Assembly (NCBI RefSeq): GCF_003330845.1 | Contig: NZ_CP026121.1 | Coordinates: 1,302,001 to 1,366,000 of the forward strand | From: Streptomyces sp. Go-475 | GTDB lineage: Bacteria > Actinomycetota > Actinomycetes > Streptomycetales > Streptomycetaceae | Length of the DNA: 64,000 nucleotides | Direction of reading: 5' to 3' | Shown here: positions 8,437 to 17,002 of the stretch, in pieces | Numbering within the stretch: the stretch's first letter is position 1 | Layout: every line of letters begins with the position of its first letter | Translations under genes and position numbers: made by a program | Notes under the pieces: generated by a model | The model's input: the letters and a program-made list of their open reading frames with translations, nothing else | Database searches by the model: none | What the model was told of the DNA's origin: nothing

Positions 8437-9729
8437 TTACTGGTTGCCGCAGGCCGGCACGGTGGTCGTGTCGAGCCAGGGCAGGTCGTGGCCCATCCGG
8501 TCCCGCTTGGTGCGCAGGTAGCGGAGGTTGTGCTCGCCGGCGCTCACGGGCATCGGCACACGGGCCTTGACCGTGATGCCGTGGTGGACGAGCGCGTCGG
8601 TCTTGTCGGGGTTGTTGGTCAGCAGCCGGACGCTGCGCACGCCGAGGTCGGCGAGGATCTGGGCTCCGGCGCCGTAGTCCCTCGCGTCGGCGGGCAGGCC
8701 GAGTTCGAGGTTGGCGTCGAGGGTGTCGCGGCCGCGCTCCTGCAGTTCGTAGGCGCGCAGCTTGGACATCAGGCCGATGCCGCGGCCCTCGTGTCCGCGC
8801 AGGTAGACGACCACGCCTCGGCCCTCGGACTGGATGCGGGCCAGGGAGGCGTCCAGCTGGGGGCCGCAGTCGCAGCGGGCGGAGCCGAAGACGTCGCCGG
8901 TGAGGCATTCGGAGTGGACGCGCACGAGGACGTCCTGGCCGTCGCCGATGTCGCCGTGCACCAGGGCGACGTGCTCGACGCCGTCGACGGTGGAGCGGTA
9001 GCCGTAGGCCGTGAACGTGCCGTGGGCGGTGGGCAGTTGGGTCCTGGCCTCGCGGCGGACGGTGGGCTCGCTGCTGCGGCGGTAGGCGATCAGGTCCTCG
9101 ATGGAGATGATCGTCAGGCCGTGCTTGCGGGCGAACGGGACCAGCTCGGGCAGGCGCAGCATGCGGCCGTCCTCGCCGGCGATCTCGACGATCGCTCCGG
9201 CCGGGCGCAGGCCCGCGAGGCGGGCGAGGTCGACGGCGGCCTCGGTGTGGCCGTTGCGGGTGAGGACGCCGCCGGGCCGGGCGCGGAGCGGGAAGATGTG
9301 GCCGGGGCGGACGAAGTCGTCCGGCCCGGAGACTCCGTCGGCGAGCAGCCGCAGGGTGGTGGCGCGGTCGGCGGCGGAGATGCCGGTGCTCACGCCGTGG
9401 GCGGCGGAGGCGTCGACGGAGACCGTGAAGGCGGTCTTCATCGACTCGGTGTTGTCCTCGACCATCTGCGGGAGCTTCAGCCGGTCCAGTTCGTCGCCCT
9501 CCATGGGGGCGCAGATCAGGCCGCGGCACTCGCTCATCATGAAGGCGACGATCTCGGGGGTCGCCTTCTCGGCGGCGATGACGAGGTCGCCCTCGTTCTC
9601 CCGGTCCTCGTCGTCGACGACCACGACCGGGCGGCCCGCCGCGATGTCGGCGACGGCCTGCTCGACGGGGTCGAGCGCGAGGTCCTCGAACTCACCGTCG
9701 GTGCTGTACAGGATCGGTGCCGTGCTCAT
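8437..9729 (-). CDS. ribAB: Bifunctional 3,4-dihydroxy-2-butanone-4-phosphate synthase / GTP cyclohydrolase II
   Basis: This 430-residue fusion feeds both arms of riboflavin synthesis. The N-terminal RibB half (about 20-220) shows [16 protein letters not shown], the acidic Mg/ribulose-5-P loop, and [10 protein letters not shown] and [15 protein letters not shown]. The C-terminal RibA half shows [21 protein letters not shown], with three zinc cysteines, and [12 protein letters not shown]. Both active sites look intact. The ATG at 9727-9729 overlaps the ribM stop by 4 bases, indicating coupling. Confidence 0.98.
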   Translation of the reverse strand: MSTAPILYSTDGEFEDLALDPVEQAVADIAAGRPVVVVDDEDRENEGDLVIAAEKATPEIVAFMMSECRGLICAPMEGDELDRLKLPQMVEDNTESMKTAFTVSVDASAAHGVSTGISAADRATTLRLLADGVSGPDDFVRPGHIFPLRARPGGVLTRNGHTEAAVDLARLAGLRPAGAIVEIAGEDGRMLRLPELVPFARKHGLTIISIEDLIAYRRSSEPTVRREARTQLPTAHGTFTAYGYRSTVDGVEHVALVHGDIGDGQDVLVRVHSECLTGDVFGSARCDCGPQLDASLARIQSEGRGVVVYLRGHEGRGIGLMSKLRAYELQERGRDTLDANLELGLPADARDYGAGAQILADLGVRSVRLLTNNPDKTDALVHHGITVKARVPMPVSAGEHNLRYLRTKRDRMGHDLPWLDTTTVPACGNQ

Positions 9730-10367
9730 GCCGGCGCTCCTTCCAGGGTGGGCTGTGCTGCCGCGCGCGAGCGCAGCCACCAGTCGCGCAGGCCCCACAG
9801 GACGAGCGCGCCGTAGATGACGTAGACGAAGCCGGAGAAGGCGTAGCCGTTGGCGAAGTTGAGGGGGACGCCGACGAGGTCGACGAGGAGCCAGGCGAAC
9901 CAGAACTCGACCATGCCGCGGGCCTGGGCGTACATCGCGACGATGGTGCCGACGAAGATGTAGGCGTCCGGCCAGGGGTCCCAGGACAGCTTCGGGTACG
10001 CCGTGAAGAGCAGGGCCACCGCGACCGTGCCGGCGGCGGCCGCCGCGGTCATCGCGGCGCGCTCGCGCCAGGTGGCGAACCGTACGGCGATGTGGCCGTC
10101 CTCGCCCTGGCCCTTGCCGCGCTGCCACTGCCACCAGCCGTAGAGGGCGACGACCATGACGACGGCCTGCTTGCCGGCGCTGCCGGTGAGGTGGCCGAAG
10201 AAGGCGCCGAAGAGGATGAGGCCGGCCAGGAACTGCACGGGCCAGGTCCAGATGGAGCGCCGCCAGCCGAGGGCGAGGGCGGCCAGGCCGAAGAGGTTGC
10301 CGACCATGTCGGCCCACTTGATGTGCTGGCCGAAGAGGACGAACGCCTCGGAGTTCAGCGAGTTCAC
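9726..10367 (-). CDS. ribM: Riboflavin transporter RibM (PnuC-like)
   Basis: This 213-residue polytopic membrane protein of the PnuC fold has about seven hydrophobic helices, with aromatic-rich motifs such as [18 protein letters not shown] and [17 protein letters not shown]. PnuC-type proteins are facilitators for NMN-like vitamins. Members embedded in riboflavin operons of Streptomyces and Corynebacterium (RibM) import riboflavin and roseoflavin. It lies between ribE and ribAB with 4-base overlaps on both sides and under the FMN riboswitch, which favours riboflavin uptake over NMN uptake. The start is a GTG (10365-10367). Confidence 0.9.
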   Translation of the reverse strand: MNSLNSEAFVLFGQHIKWADMVGNLFGLAALALGWRRSIWTWPVQFLAGLILFGAFFGHLTGSAGKQAVVMVVALYGWWQWQRGKGQGEDGHIAVRFATWRERAAMTAAAAAGTVAVALLFTAYPKLSWDPWPDAYIFVGTIVAMYAQARGMVEFWFAWLLVDLVGVPLNFANGYAFSGFVYVIYGALVLWGLRDWWLRSRAAAQPTLEGAPA

Positions 10368-10972
10368 TCGGCCGCCCCCCGCGCGCGGTCGCCCAGCATG
10401 CGCTCGACGTACTTGGCGATGACGTCCACTTCGAGGTTGACCGGGTCGCCGGGCTGCTTGTGGCCGAGCGTGGTCAGGTCGAGGGTGGTGGGGATGAGGC
10501 TGACGGTGAAGTAGTCGGGGCCGGCGTCGACGACGGTGAGGCTGATGCCGTCGACGGTGATGGAGCCCTTCTCGACCACGTACCGGGTGAGGTCCGCGGG
10601 GAGGGAGATCTTCACGATCTCCCAGTGCTCGGACGGCTTGCGCTCCAGGATCTCGCCGGTGCCGTCCACATGGCCCTGCACGATGTGCCCGCCGAGGCGT
10701 TCGCCGACGGCCATGGGGCGTTCGAGGTTGACGCGGGAGCCGGCCTTCAGGGCGCCGAGGCTGGAGCGGTTCAGGGTCTCGGCCATGACGTCGGCGGTGA
10801 ACTCGTCGCCCTCGTGGTCGACGACCGTGAGGCAGACGCCGTTGACGGCGATGGAGTCGCCGTGTTTCGCGCCCTGGGTGACGACGGGGCCGCGCAGACG
10901 GAAGCGACAGGCGTCGTCGAGGGTCTCGACGGCGGTGATCTCGCCCAGCTCTTCGACGATTCCGGTGAACAC
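10364..10972 (-). CDS. ribE: Riboflavin synthase alpha chain
   Basis: RibE dismutates two lumazines to riboflavin. The 202-residue protein shows the two tandem lumazine-binding halves: [10 protein letters not shown]...VNGVCLTVV in the first and [14 protein letters not shown]...[12 protein letters not shown] in the second. It is the first gene of the operon. The start is a GTG (10970-10972) behind an AGGAGG about 9 bases upstream, in the expression platform of the FMN riboswitch. Confidence 0.97.
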   Translation of the reverse strand: MFTGIVEELGEITAVETLDDACRFRLRGPVVTQGAKHGDSIAVNGVCLTVVDHEGDEFTADVMAETLNRSSLGALKAGSRVNLERPMAVGERLGGHIVQGHVDGTGEILERKPSEHWEIVKISLPADLTRYVVEKGSITVDGISLTVVDAGPDYFTVSLIPTTLDLTTLGHKQPGDPVNLEVDVIAKYVERMLGDRARGAAE

Positions 10973-11000
10973 TTCCCGGGTCCTCCTGCCTCTTCGGGCA

Positions 11001-11071
11001 CGGACTCCGGGGCTGTCGATGACGACAGAAGTACGAGCAGGAACACCGGGGACGACGCCGGACGGAGTCCG
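11001..11071 (-). promoter_or_regulatory. Expression-platform inverted repeats of the rib leader
   Basis: Between the riboswitch and ribE there is a perfect 9-bp inverted repeat (cggactccg 11001-11009 / cggagtccg 11063-11071) enclosing a perfect 6-bp hairpin (ctgtcg 11013-11018 / cgacag 11023-11028). These lie 15-90 bases upstream of the ribE ribosome-binding site and probably form the structure that the aptamer switches. I cannot tell whether control is by termination or by translation; no U-run follows, which favours translation or Rho. Confidence 0.5.
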
Positions 11072-11117
11072 CCCCGAGGACGGACTGCTGGGCGGCGCGC
11101 ACGGATGCCCGCTCGCC

Positions 11118-11244
11118 GCGCACTGCCTCCCATCCGGACTTTAACCGTCGGTCCAGGAATTTCACCTGGTCAACCGGCCGCTGGAGGCGACCGGGTCGCG
11201 GACTGTAACCGCCGGTTCGGACTTTCACCGACCCCGGAGTGCGC
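11118..11244 (-). promoter_or_regulatory. FMN (RFN) riboswitch
   Basis: Read leftward the element shows the RFN consensus blocks in order: GGTGAAAGTCC, ACCGGCGGT, AGTCCGCGAC, GGTGAAATTCC, ACCGACGGTTAAAGTCCGGATGGGAG. The closing P1 helix is gcgcact/agtgcgc (11238-11244 with 11118-11124). It precedes ribE and is expected to lower expression of ribE-ribM-ribAB-ribH (and probably hisE-hisG) when FMN is plentiful. Confidence 0.95.
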
Positions 11245-11408
11245 TGCTACTGGTACACGGCCAGTGTGCCACGCCTGATCGGCATCCAGACCGGCGAAGC
11301 GTGTGGGGTGCCTCACAGAACGTGTCACGCCCCTTCCCCAGCGCGACAGGGCTGCCCAACTTCCGTGCGGTGGTCCGGCCTTGACGGATCCGAGTTGGTA
11401 CACACCTA

Positions 11409-11438
11409 TTGACGTTGTGGTCTAGTCCTTTCTAGGGT
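11409..11438 (+). promoter_or_regulatory. Chitinase-type promoter with DasR-like box and no gene behind it
   Basis: TTGACG (11409-11414) is followed by TGGTCTAGTCCT (11418-11429), a 10/12 match to the core of the DasR box TGGTCTAGACCA, and CTAGGGT at 11432-11438 as a -10. This layout is that of N-acetylglucosamine/chitin-regulated promoters in Streptomyces. The + strand downstream carries no credible gene: only about 110 bases remain before the 3' end of the opposite-strand ROK gene. Confidence 0.5.
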
Positions 11439-11511
11439 CGGCGCAACCGGCAACCCGACCCGCATCCGCAACCTTCACCCCTCAACCCGCAGACCGGCCC
11501 GGTGGCGGTGA

Positions 11512-11533
11512 CGACGGCCCTTGCCCGCCGTCG
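11512..11533 (-). terminator. Hairpin after the ROK regulator
   Basis: A perfect 7-bp inverted repeat (cgacggc 11512-11518 / gccgtcg 11527-11533) with an 8-base loop lies 20 bases past the ROK stop codon. It has no T-run. Confidence 0.4.
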
Positions 11534-11552
11534 GGCCTTCCCACGCCCCGCT

Positions 11553-12893
11553 TCAGGACGCCGGAAGCGTCCGCTCCCGAGGGGCGAAGAGTTCGTCCTG
11601 AGCGCGCTCCCGGGCCGTCAGCAGCGCGCCGCGCAGGACCGCGCCGCCGCCCAGGGTGGTCGGGCGCACCTCGGTGGGCAGGGGTGTCATCCGGGCGATG
11701 CGCTCCCGCACCCGCGTGGCGAGTTCCTCGCCCCCGGCCCGGCCGACCTCGCCGCCGAGCACCACGCACCCGGGGTCCAGGATCGCGACGACCGCCGCGA
11801 CGCCGACGGCGAGACGGTCGGCCAGGGCGTCGAGGAAACGGCCGGCGGAGGCGGCGCCCGACTCCCCGGCGCCCGGCTCCCGGGCGCTCTCGCCCACGGA
11901 CGCCGGGCGCCCGCCCGACGCCACAGGCGCCGCGGCCTCGCCGATCTCCCTCACTCCCCCGTCCCCCGCCTCCCGCACCCGGTCCACCGCCGCTTCCACG
12001 ACGCCGACGGCCGCCCGCACCGCGCCCACCGCCGACGGCCCCTCCCCCCGCTCCGGCGCCGTCCCGTACCGCGCCGCGAGGTCCACGACCGCTGCCGCCG
12101 CGGCCAGGGAGTGGAAGCCGCCGGCGCAGTCCTTCGCCGACGGCGGGGCCGCGGTGCCCGGGACCGGGAGGAAGCCGATCTCGCCGGTGCCGCCGGAGGC
12201 ACCGCGCCGCAGCGCTCCGTCGAGGACCACGGCGGCTCCGGTGCCGTGGCCCAGCCACAACAGGACGAACGTGTCCCGGTCCCGGGCCGCTCCGTCGCGC
12301 TGCTCGGCCAGCGCGGCGAGGTTGGTCTCGTTCTCGACGCTGACGCGGGCTTCGGGCAGCCGCTCCTGGAGGGCGGCGACCAGGCGGCGGTGCCAGGCCG
12401 GCAGCCCGGTGGAATCGCGGAGTTCGCCGCTCGCCGGGTCGATCAGGCCGGGCGCGCCGATGCCGACGGTGTGCAGCCGGTCGGCGCCGGCCTCCTTCAC
12501 CACGCGCTCGACCAGCGCGACCGCCTGCTCCACGGCGGGGCCCGTCCCCATGTCGCCGTCGATGGGCACCGACGCCTCGGCCAGCACCCGGCCCACCAGG
12601 TCGGCGACGGTCACGGCGACGCCCTCGGTGCGTACGTCCAGGGCGGCGAGGTGCGCCCGGTCGGCGACGATGCCGTAGACCTTGGCGTTGGGGCCGCGCC
12701 GCTGCTCGCCGGCCTCACCGACCACCGCGATCAGGCCGGCGGCGGTGAGGCGTTCGACGAGGTCGGCGACGGTGGGGCGGGACAGGCCGGTCAACTGCTT
12801 CAACTGCCCTGCGGTGAGCGGGCCTTCCTGTTGGAGCAGGGTGAGGGCGAGCCGGTCGTTGATGGCCCGGGCGGTGCTCGGGGATGCGGGCAT
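11553..12893 (-). CDS. ROK-family transcriptional regulator
   Basis: This 446-residue protein has an N-terminal winged helix (about 8-65: LTLLQQEGPLTAGQLKQLTGLSRPTVADLVERL) and a C-terminal ROK/sugar-kinase-like fold. The ATP loop is degenerate (DVRTEGVAV instead of DxGGT) and the ROK zinc motif CxCGxxGC is reduced to one Cys (KDCAGGFHSLA), so it is a sensor-regulator and not a kinase. An Ala/Gly/Glu-rich insert (about 310-350) lengthens it. It is divergent from an MFS gene, with a palindromic operator in the shared 133-base gap; ligand and target are probably tied to that transporter. Confidence 0.93.
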   Translation of the reverse strand: MPASPSTARAINDRLALTLLQQEGPLTAGQLKQLTGLSRPTVADLVERLTAAGLIAVVGEAGEQRRGPNAKVYGIVADRAHLAALDVRTEGVAVTVADLVGRVLAEASVPIDGDMGTGPAVEQAVALVERVVKEAGADRLHTVGIGAPGLIDPASGELRDSTGLPAWHRRLVAALQERLPEARVSVENETNLAALAEQRDGAARDRDTFVLLWLGHGTGAAVVLDGALRRGASGGTGEIGFLPVPGTAAPPSAKDCAGGFHSLAAAAAVVDLAARYGTAPERGEGPSAVGAVRAAVGVVEAAVDRVREAGDGGVREIGEAAAPVASGGRPASVGESAREPGAGESGAASAGRFLDALADRLAVGVAAVVAILDPGCVVLGGEVGRAGGEELATRVRERIARMTPLPTEVRPTTLGGGAVLRGALLTARERAQDELFAPRERTLPAS

Positions 12894-12951
12894 GCCGGGA
12901 TCCTCCCAGATCGGCGGGGCGGGCGGACGGGCCGACCGGTTGCGCCCTTAT

Positions 12952-12974
12952 CTATCAGGCAGGCTTCCTGATAG
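12952..12974. promoter_or_regulatory. Probable ROK-regulator operator
   Basis: A perfect inverted repeat, ctatcagg (12952-12959) and cctgatag (12967-12974), 7 bases apart, lies between the divergent ROK and MFS starts. A TTGCGC (-35-like) lies just to its left, and the right arm overlaps a GATAGT -10-like sequence for the MFS gene. Binding would repress the transporter and possibly the regulator itself. Confidence 0.65.
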
Positions 12975-13026
12975 TTTACGCCCGCAGCGACGCGAGCGAG
13001 GCAGAGACCTGGAGGGGGACCGCAGA

Positions 13027-14232
13027 ATGGGCAACGTGGTCGATGATCTGCGCGAGGTGAAGCGGTCCCGGTACGCCGTGGCCGCCGTCTTCGCCGTGCA
13101 CGGCGCCGTGACCGGCTCGTTCGCCACCCGCGTGCCGTGGATCCAGGACCACGCGGGCGTCAGCGCGGGGCAGTTGGGCATCGCGCTGGCCTTCCCCGCG
13201 CTCGGCGCGTCCGTCGCGATGCCGCTCGCCGGCAGTGTCAGCCACCGCTTCGGGGCCCGCAACGCGCTGCGCGGACTGATCGCGCTGTGGACGCTGTCGC
13301 TGGTCCTGCCGTCCCTCGCGCCGAACCTTCTCACCCTCTGCCTGGCCCTGTTCGTGTACGGGGCGACGGCGGGCATGGCGGACGTCGCGATGAACGCGCT
13401 GGGCGTCGAGGTGGAGAACCGCCTCCACCGGTCGATCATGTCGGGACTGCACGGCATGTGGAGCGCGGGCGCCCTGGTCGGCTCGGCGGCCGGCACGCTC
13501 GCCGCGCACCTCGGCTCGGACGCCCGGCTGCACCACGTGCTGGCCGCCGCGGTCCTCACCGTGATCGGCGTGCTGTCCTGCCGGTGGGTGCTCGACCTGC
13601 AGCCCGCCGAGGACGAGGAGCCGCCGCCGCGGTTCGCGCTGCCGCCCCGGTCGGCCCTGCTCATCGGCGCGATCGGGTTCTGCGCGGTCTTCGCGGAGGG
13701 CGCGAGCCTGGACTGGTCGGCGGTCTACCTGCGCGAGCAGTTGGAGACCTCGGCGGGTCTCGCGGCGGCGTGCACGACGGGCTTCACGCTCACCATGGCC
13801 CTCGCCCGGATCGCCGGCGACAAGGTGGTGGACCGCTTCGGCGCGGTGCGGACGGTGCGGGCGAGCGGGGTGTTCGCGGTGCTCGGCGGGCTGCTGATCG
13901 TCGTCGCGGAGCACCCGGCGGTGGCGATGGCCGGGTTCGCGCTGATGGGGCTGGGCATCGCGGTCGTCGTACCGCTGTGCTTCGCGGCGGCGGGCCGCAG
14001 CGGTGCCAATCCGAGCCTGGCCATCGCGGGCGTCGCGACCATCACCTACACCTCGGGCCTGATCGCGCCGAGCGCGATCGGCATGCTGGCGCAGGCGACC
14101 AGCCTGATGGTGTCGTTCTGCCTGGTGACGGCGCTGTCGTGCGGTCTGGTGGCGTTCGCGGGGGTGCTGCGCCCGGGCGACCGGGCGAAGATCAGCCGAC
14201 CGGACGCGGCGGTCCCCGACCCGCGCCCCTGA
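13027..14232 (+). CDS. MFS transporter next to the ROK regulator
   Basis: This 401-residue major facilitator has about 12 hydrophobic helices and short MFS loops (VSHRFGARNALRGL between helices 2 and 3, KVVDRFGAVRTVR in the second half). Its halves match the sugar/drug MFS subgroup often annotated as fucose-permease-like (IDDTWALVG-type motifs absent). The substrate is unknown; pairing with a ROK regulator suggests a sugar or sugar derivative. GGAGGGGG lies about 8 bases before the ATG. The operator at 12952-12974 lies 52 bases upstream. Confidence 0.92.
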   Translation: MGNVVDDLREVKRSRYAVAAVFAVHGAVTGSFATRVPWIQDHAGVSAGQLGIALAFPALGASVAMPLAGSVSHRFGARNALRGLIALWTLSLVLPSLAPNLLTLCLALFVYGATAGMADVAMNALGVEVENRLHRSIMSGLHGMWSAGALVGSAAGTLAAHLGSDARLHHVLAAAVLTVIGVLSCRWVLDLQPAEDEEPPPRFALPPRSALLIGAIGFCAVFAEGASLDWSAVYLREQLETSAGLAAACTTGFTLTMALARIAGDKVVDRFGAVRTVRASGVFAVLGGLLIVVAEHPAVAMAGFALMGLGIAVVVPLCFAAAGRSGANPSLAIAGVATITYTSGLIAPSAIGMLAQATSLMVSFCLVTALSCGLVAFAGVLRPGDRAKISRPDAAVPDPRP

Positions 14233-14332
14233 GCCGGGTCCGGCCCCCGGGTCAGCCCCGGTCACCGCCCCTCCGGGCGCACCCCGACAATGGTCCGGAC
14301 ACTCGCCCGCACGACGAAAGCGAAACCGCACC

Positions 14333-15712
14333 ATGGATCTCGGCGTCCGCTGGAAACCGCACGGCGACGGACGCACCCCGGCGCCCGGCGCGGTGGTCCG
14401 CCCCGACGAGCGGCTCTCCTGGCCCCGCACGGTCGGGCTCGGCGCCCAGCACGTGGTGGCGATGTTCGGGGCGTCGTTCGTGGCCCCGGTCCTCATGGGC
14501 CTGGACCCGAACCTCGCGATCATGATGTCGGGTGTCGCGACCGTCGTGTTCCTGCTGGCCACCCGCGGCCGGGTGCCCAGCTACCTGGGCTGCTCGCTCT
14601 CGTTCGTCGGGGTGGCGGCGGTCATCCGCGCCCAGGGCGGGAGCAGCGCGACCGTGACCGGCGCGGTCTTCGTCGTCGGGGCCGCGCTGTTCCTGGTGGG
14701 GCTCGCCGTGCGGCGGTTCGGGGCGCGGATCATCCATGCCGCGATGCCGCCGATCGTGACCGGCGCGGTGGTGATGCTGATCGGCTTCAACCTGGCGCCG
14801 GTGACGGCCTCGACGTACTGGCCGCAGGACCAGTGGACGGCTCTGCTGGTGATGCTGTTCACCGGTCTGGCGGTCGTCTGTCTGCGCGGTTTCTGGTCGC
14901 GGATCGCGATTTTCCTGGGACTGATCTTCGGGTACGGCATCTCCTGGGTGTTCGACCAGGTCTTCGGCAAGATCCACTCGGTGGACGCGAGCGGCAGGCT
15001 GACCGACCACTGGCGGCTCGACCTGTCCGGTGTGGGCAAGGCCGACTGGATCGGGCTGCCGACCCTGCACGGCCCGTCGTTCGAGTGGTCGGCGATCCTG
15101 GTCGCCCTGCCGGTCGTCATCGCGCTGGTCGCGGAGAACGCCGGGCATGTCAAGGCGGTCGGCGAGATGACCGGCGACCCGCTGGACGACAAGCTCGGCA
15201 CGGCGATCGCGGCCGACGGCGTCGGCTCGATGCTGTCCACGGCGGTCGGCGGCCCGCCCAACACGACGTACTCCGAGAACATCGGCGTGATGGCCGCGAC
15301 CCGCGTCTACTCCACGGCCGCCTACTGGGCCGCCGCCGGTTTCGCCCTGCTCTTCGGCGTCTGCCCGAAGTTCGGCGCGGTCGTCGCGGCTATCCCGGGC
15401 GGGGTGCTCGGCGGCATCACCGTCATCCTGTACGGCATGATCGGGCTGCTCGGCGCGCAGATCTGGATCAACGCCGGGGTGGACCTGCGCAACCCGCTGA
15501 ACCTGGTCCCGGCGGCCGCGGGCATCATCATCGGCGTCGGCAACGTCACCATGAAGTTCACCGACACGTTCTCGCTGAGCGGCATCGCCCTCGGCACGCT
15601 CGTCGTCATCACCGGCTACCACGCCCTGCGGGCCTTCGCCCCACCCCATCTGAAGACGCAGCGGCCGCTGCTGGACGAGGGCACCAGCTCCTACGACGAG
15701 GCCAAGTCGTAG
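14333..15712 (+). CDS. NCS2 nucleobase:cation symporter (uracil/xanthine permease family)
   Basis: This 459-residue membrane protein has 12-14 helices. It has the family start LGAQHVVAMFGASFVAPVLMGL, a central IALVAENAGHVKAVGEMTG segment with the substrate-binding acidic residue, and GGPPNTTYSENIGVMAATRVYS, the UraA-like half-helix motif. Its closest sense is UraA/PyrP-type uracil permease. It is not part of the pyr operon. Only a weak ribosome-binding site is visible before the ATG. Its last 22 bases overlap the end of the convergent GH6 gene. Confidence 0.95.
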   Translation: MDLGVRWKPHGDGRTPAPGAVVRPDERLSWPRTVGLGAQHVVAMFGASFVAPVLMGLDPNLAIMMSGVATVVFLLATRGRVPSYLGCSLSFVGVAAVIRAQGGSSATVTGAVFVVGAALFLVGLAVRRFGARIIHAAMPPIVTGAVVMLIGFNLAPVTASTYWPQDQWTALLVMLFTGLAVVCLRGFWSRIAIFLGLIFGYGISWVFDQVFGKIHSVDASGRLTDHWRLDLSGVGKADWIGLPTLHGPSFEWSAILVALPVVIALVAENAGHVKAVGEMTGDPLDDKLGTAIAADGVGSMLSTAVGGPPNTTYSENIGVMAATRVYSTAAYWAAAGFALLFGVCPKFGAVVAAIPGGVLGGITVILYGMIGLLGAQIWINAGVDLRNPLNLVPAAAGIIIGVGNVTMKFTDTFSLSGIALGTLVVITGYHALRAFAPPHLKTQRPLLDEGTSSYDEAKS

Positions 15713-16899
15713 GCGTAGGACGCCGTGAAGGTCCCCGGGCGGCCCCTGCAGCCGTCCGACTCCCCCGGCAGCTTCACCCACAGGTAGGCGTCGATCCGGG
15801 GCTCGCCGGTGCTGAGGGTGGGTGTCCGGCCGAGCTTGCGGCCCGCCGGGTCGCACCACTGGCCGTCGGCCGGGGCGCCGTTGCCGTTGCGGCTGGTGTC
15901 GATGACGGCGCCCAGGCTCGCCGGGCCGCCCAGGGCGTCCAGGACCCGCCGGTCGTAGGCGACCTCGTCGGCCGTGGTGTGGAAGTTGGAGACGTTGCTG
16001 AAGATCCCGTCGGAGGACTCGGGCGAGGCGGCTCCGGCCTGCCGCAGCCACGCCGCCTGCTTGCCGGGGGCGTTCCACCCCGAGTGCCCCGCGTCGAAGT
16101 ACACGCGGGCCCGGGGGTTGGCGTCCTTCAGGACGCGTCCGGCCCGGGCCAGGGAGGCGAAGCGGTCCGCGCGCTCCCCGGCGGAGAGGCACTCGGCCTG
16201 GGCGACCGAGTCCGGCTCCAGGACGACGACGACCTCTGTGGAGCCCAGCCCGGCCGCGAACCGGTCGATCCAGGCGTCGTAGGCGTCCAGGTCGGGGGCG
16301 CCGCCCTGGGAGTGGCCGCCGCAGTCGCGGCCGGGGATCGCGTACGGCACGAGGACGGGCACCCGGCCCTGGGCGGCCCCGCCCGACGTCACCGCGGCGA
16401 CCCGGGCGGTGAGCGTGTCCGGCGCGTACTCGGCGAACCAGACGGCGGCCGGCTGGTCGGCGATCCGGGACGCGATGACCGCGTGCCGGGGGTCGCCGGA
16501 GTGGGCCCGGACCCAGTCCAGCACCTGGGAGTCCGGGTGGCGGTAGAGCCGTGTGGTCACGGTCGTGGTCCGCTCCCGCTTCCGCTCGATCCTCGACGGC
16601 GACGGCGTGCGGCTCGGCGTGCCGCGCGCCGGCGCGGAGGGCGAGGGCGCGGCGGACTCGGCGGCGGCTGTCGGGGACGACGGCGGCTCAGCGGGCAGGG
16701 GCACCGGACGGGGCGGGGCGGACACCTGGGGGCGCCGGGCCTGGTCCGGGCCGCGCCCGTCCTCGAAGGCGGAGAGGACCCCCGTGACCGCGCCGGCCGC
16801 GACCACGACGGAGGCCGCCACGACCATCGCGCCGCGCCGGGCGGCACGCCTGCGCGCGGCCCTGCGGGCGGCCAGGCGCTGCGCACGCGAGCCTGACAC
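15691..16899 (-). CDS. Secreted or membrane-anchored GH6 glycoside hydrolase (cellulase-like)
   Basis: This 402-residue protein has an Arg-rich cytosolic start, one hydrophobic helix (about 24-44, AMVVAASVVVAAGAVTGVL) and a Pro/Ser/Ala/Thr-rich linker (about 50-115). A glycosyl hydrolase family 6 domain (about 118-400) follows. The two catalytic-region Asp residues are visible at D192 (PYAIPGRDCGG) and D230 (VVVLEPDSVAQ), with the later YFDAGHSGW and IDTSRNGNG blocks. The family cleaves beta-1,4-glucans by inversion. The signal segment could act as an uncleaved anchor. No binding module is present. Confidence 0.93.
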   Translation of the reverse strand: MSGSRAQRLAARRAARRRAARRGAMVVAASVVVAAGAVTGVLSAFEDGRGPDQARRPQVSAPPRPVPLPAEPPSSPTAAAESAAPSPSAPARGTPSRTPSPSRIERKRERTTTVTTRLYRHPDSQVLDWVRAHSGDPRHAVIASRIADQPAAVWFAEYAPDTLTARVAAVTSGGAAQGRVPVLVPYAIPGRDCGGHSQGGAPDLDAYDAWIDRFAAGLGSTEVVVVLEPDSVAQAECLSAGERADRFASLARAGRVLKDANPRARVYFDAGHSGWNAPGKQAAWLRQAGAASPESSDGIFSNVSNFHTTADEVAYDRRVLDALGGPASLGAVIDTSRNGNGAPADGQWCDPAGRKLGRTPTLSTGEPRIDAYLWVKLPGESDGCRGRPGTFTASYAYDLASS

Positions 16900-17002
16900 G
16901 CTGCTGCTCCCCCTCCCCCTGCGGCGGGCGGCGTTCCCCCGTTCCGGGGAAGCACCGGGCCCGCCGGCACTCCCGCCAGCCTAGAGCTGGGACTCTGCCC
17001 GC

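Noticed and set aside
9726..10367. Nicotinamide mononucleotide transporter (PnuC) annotation.
   Set aside because: The fold is PnuC-like, but the operon and FMN riboswitch favour riboflavin (RibM).
11170..11403. A 77-codon leftward open frame in the rib leader.
   Set aside because: It overlaps the riboswitch aptamer and has no ribosome-binding site.
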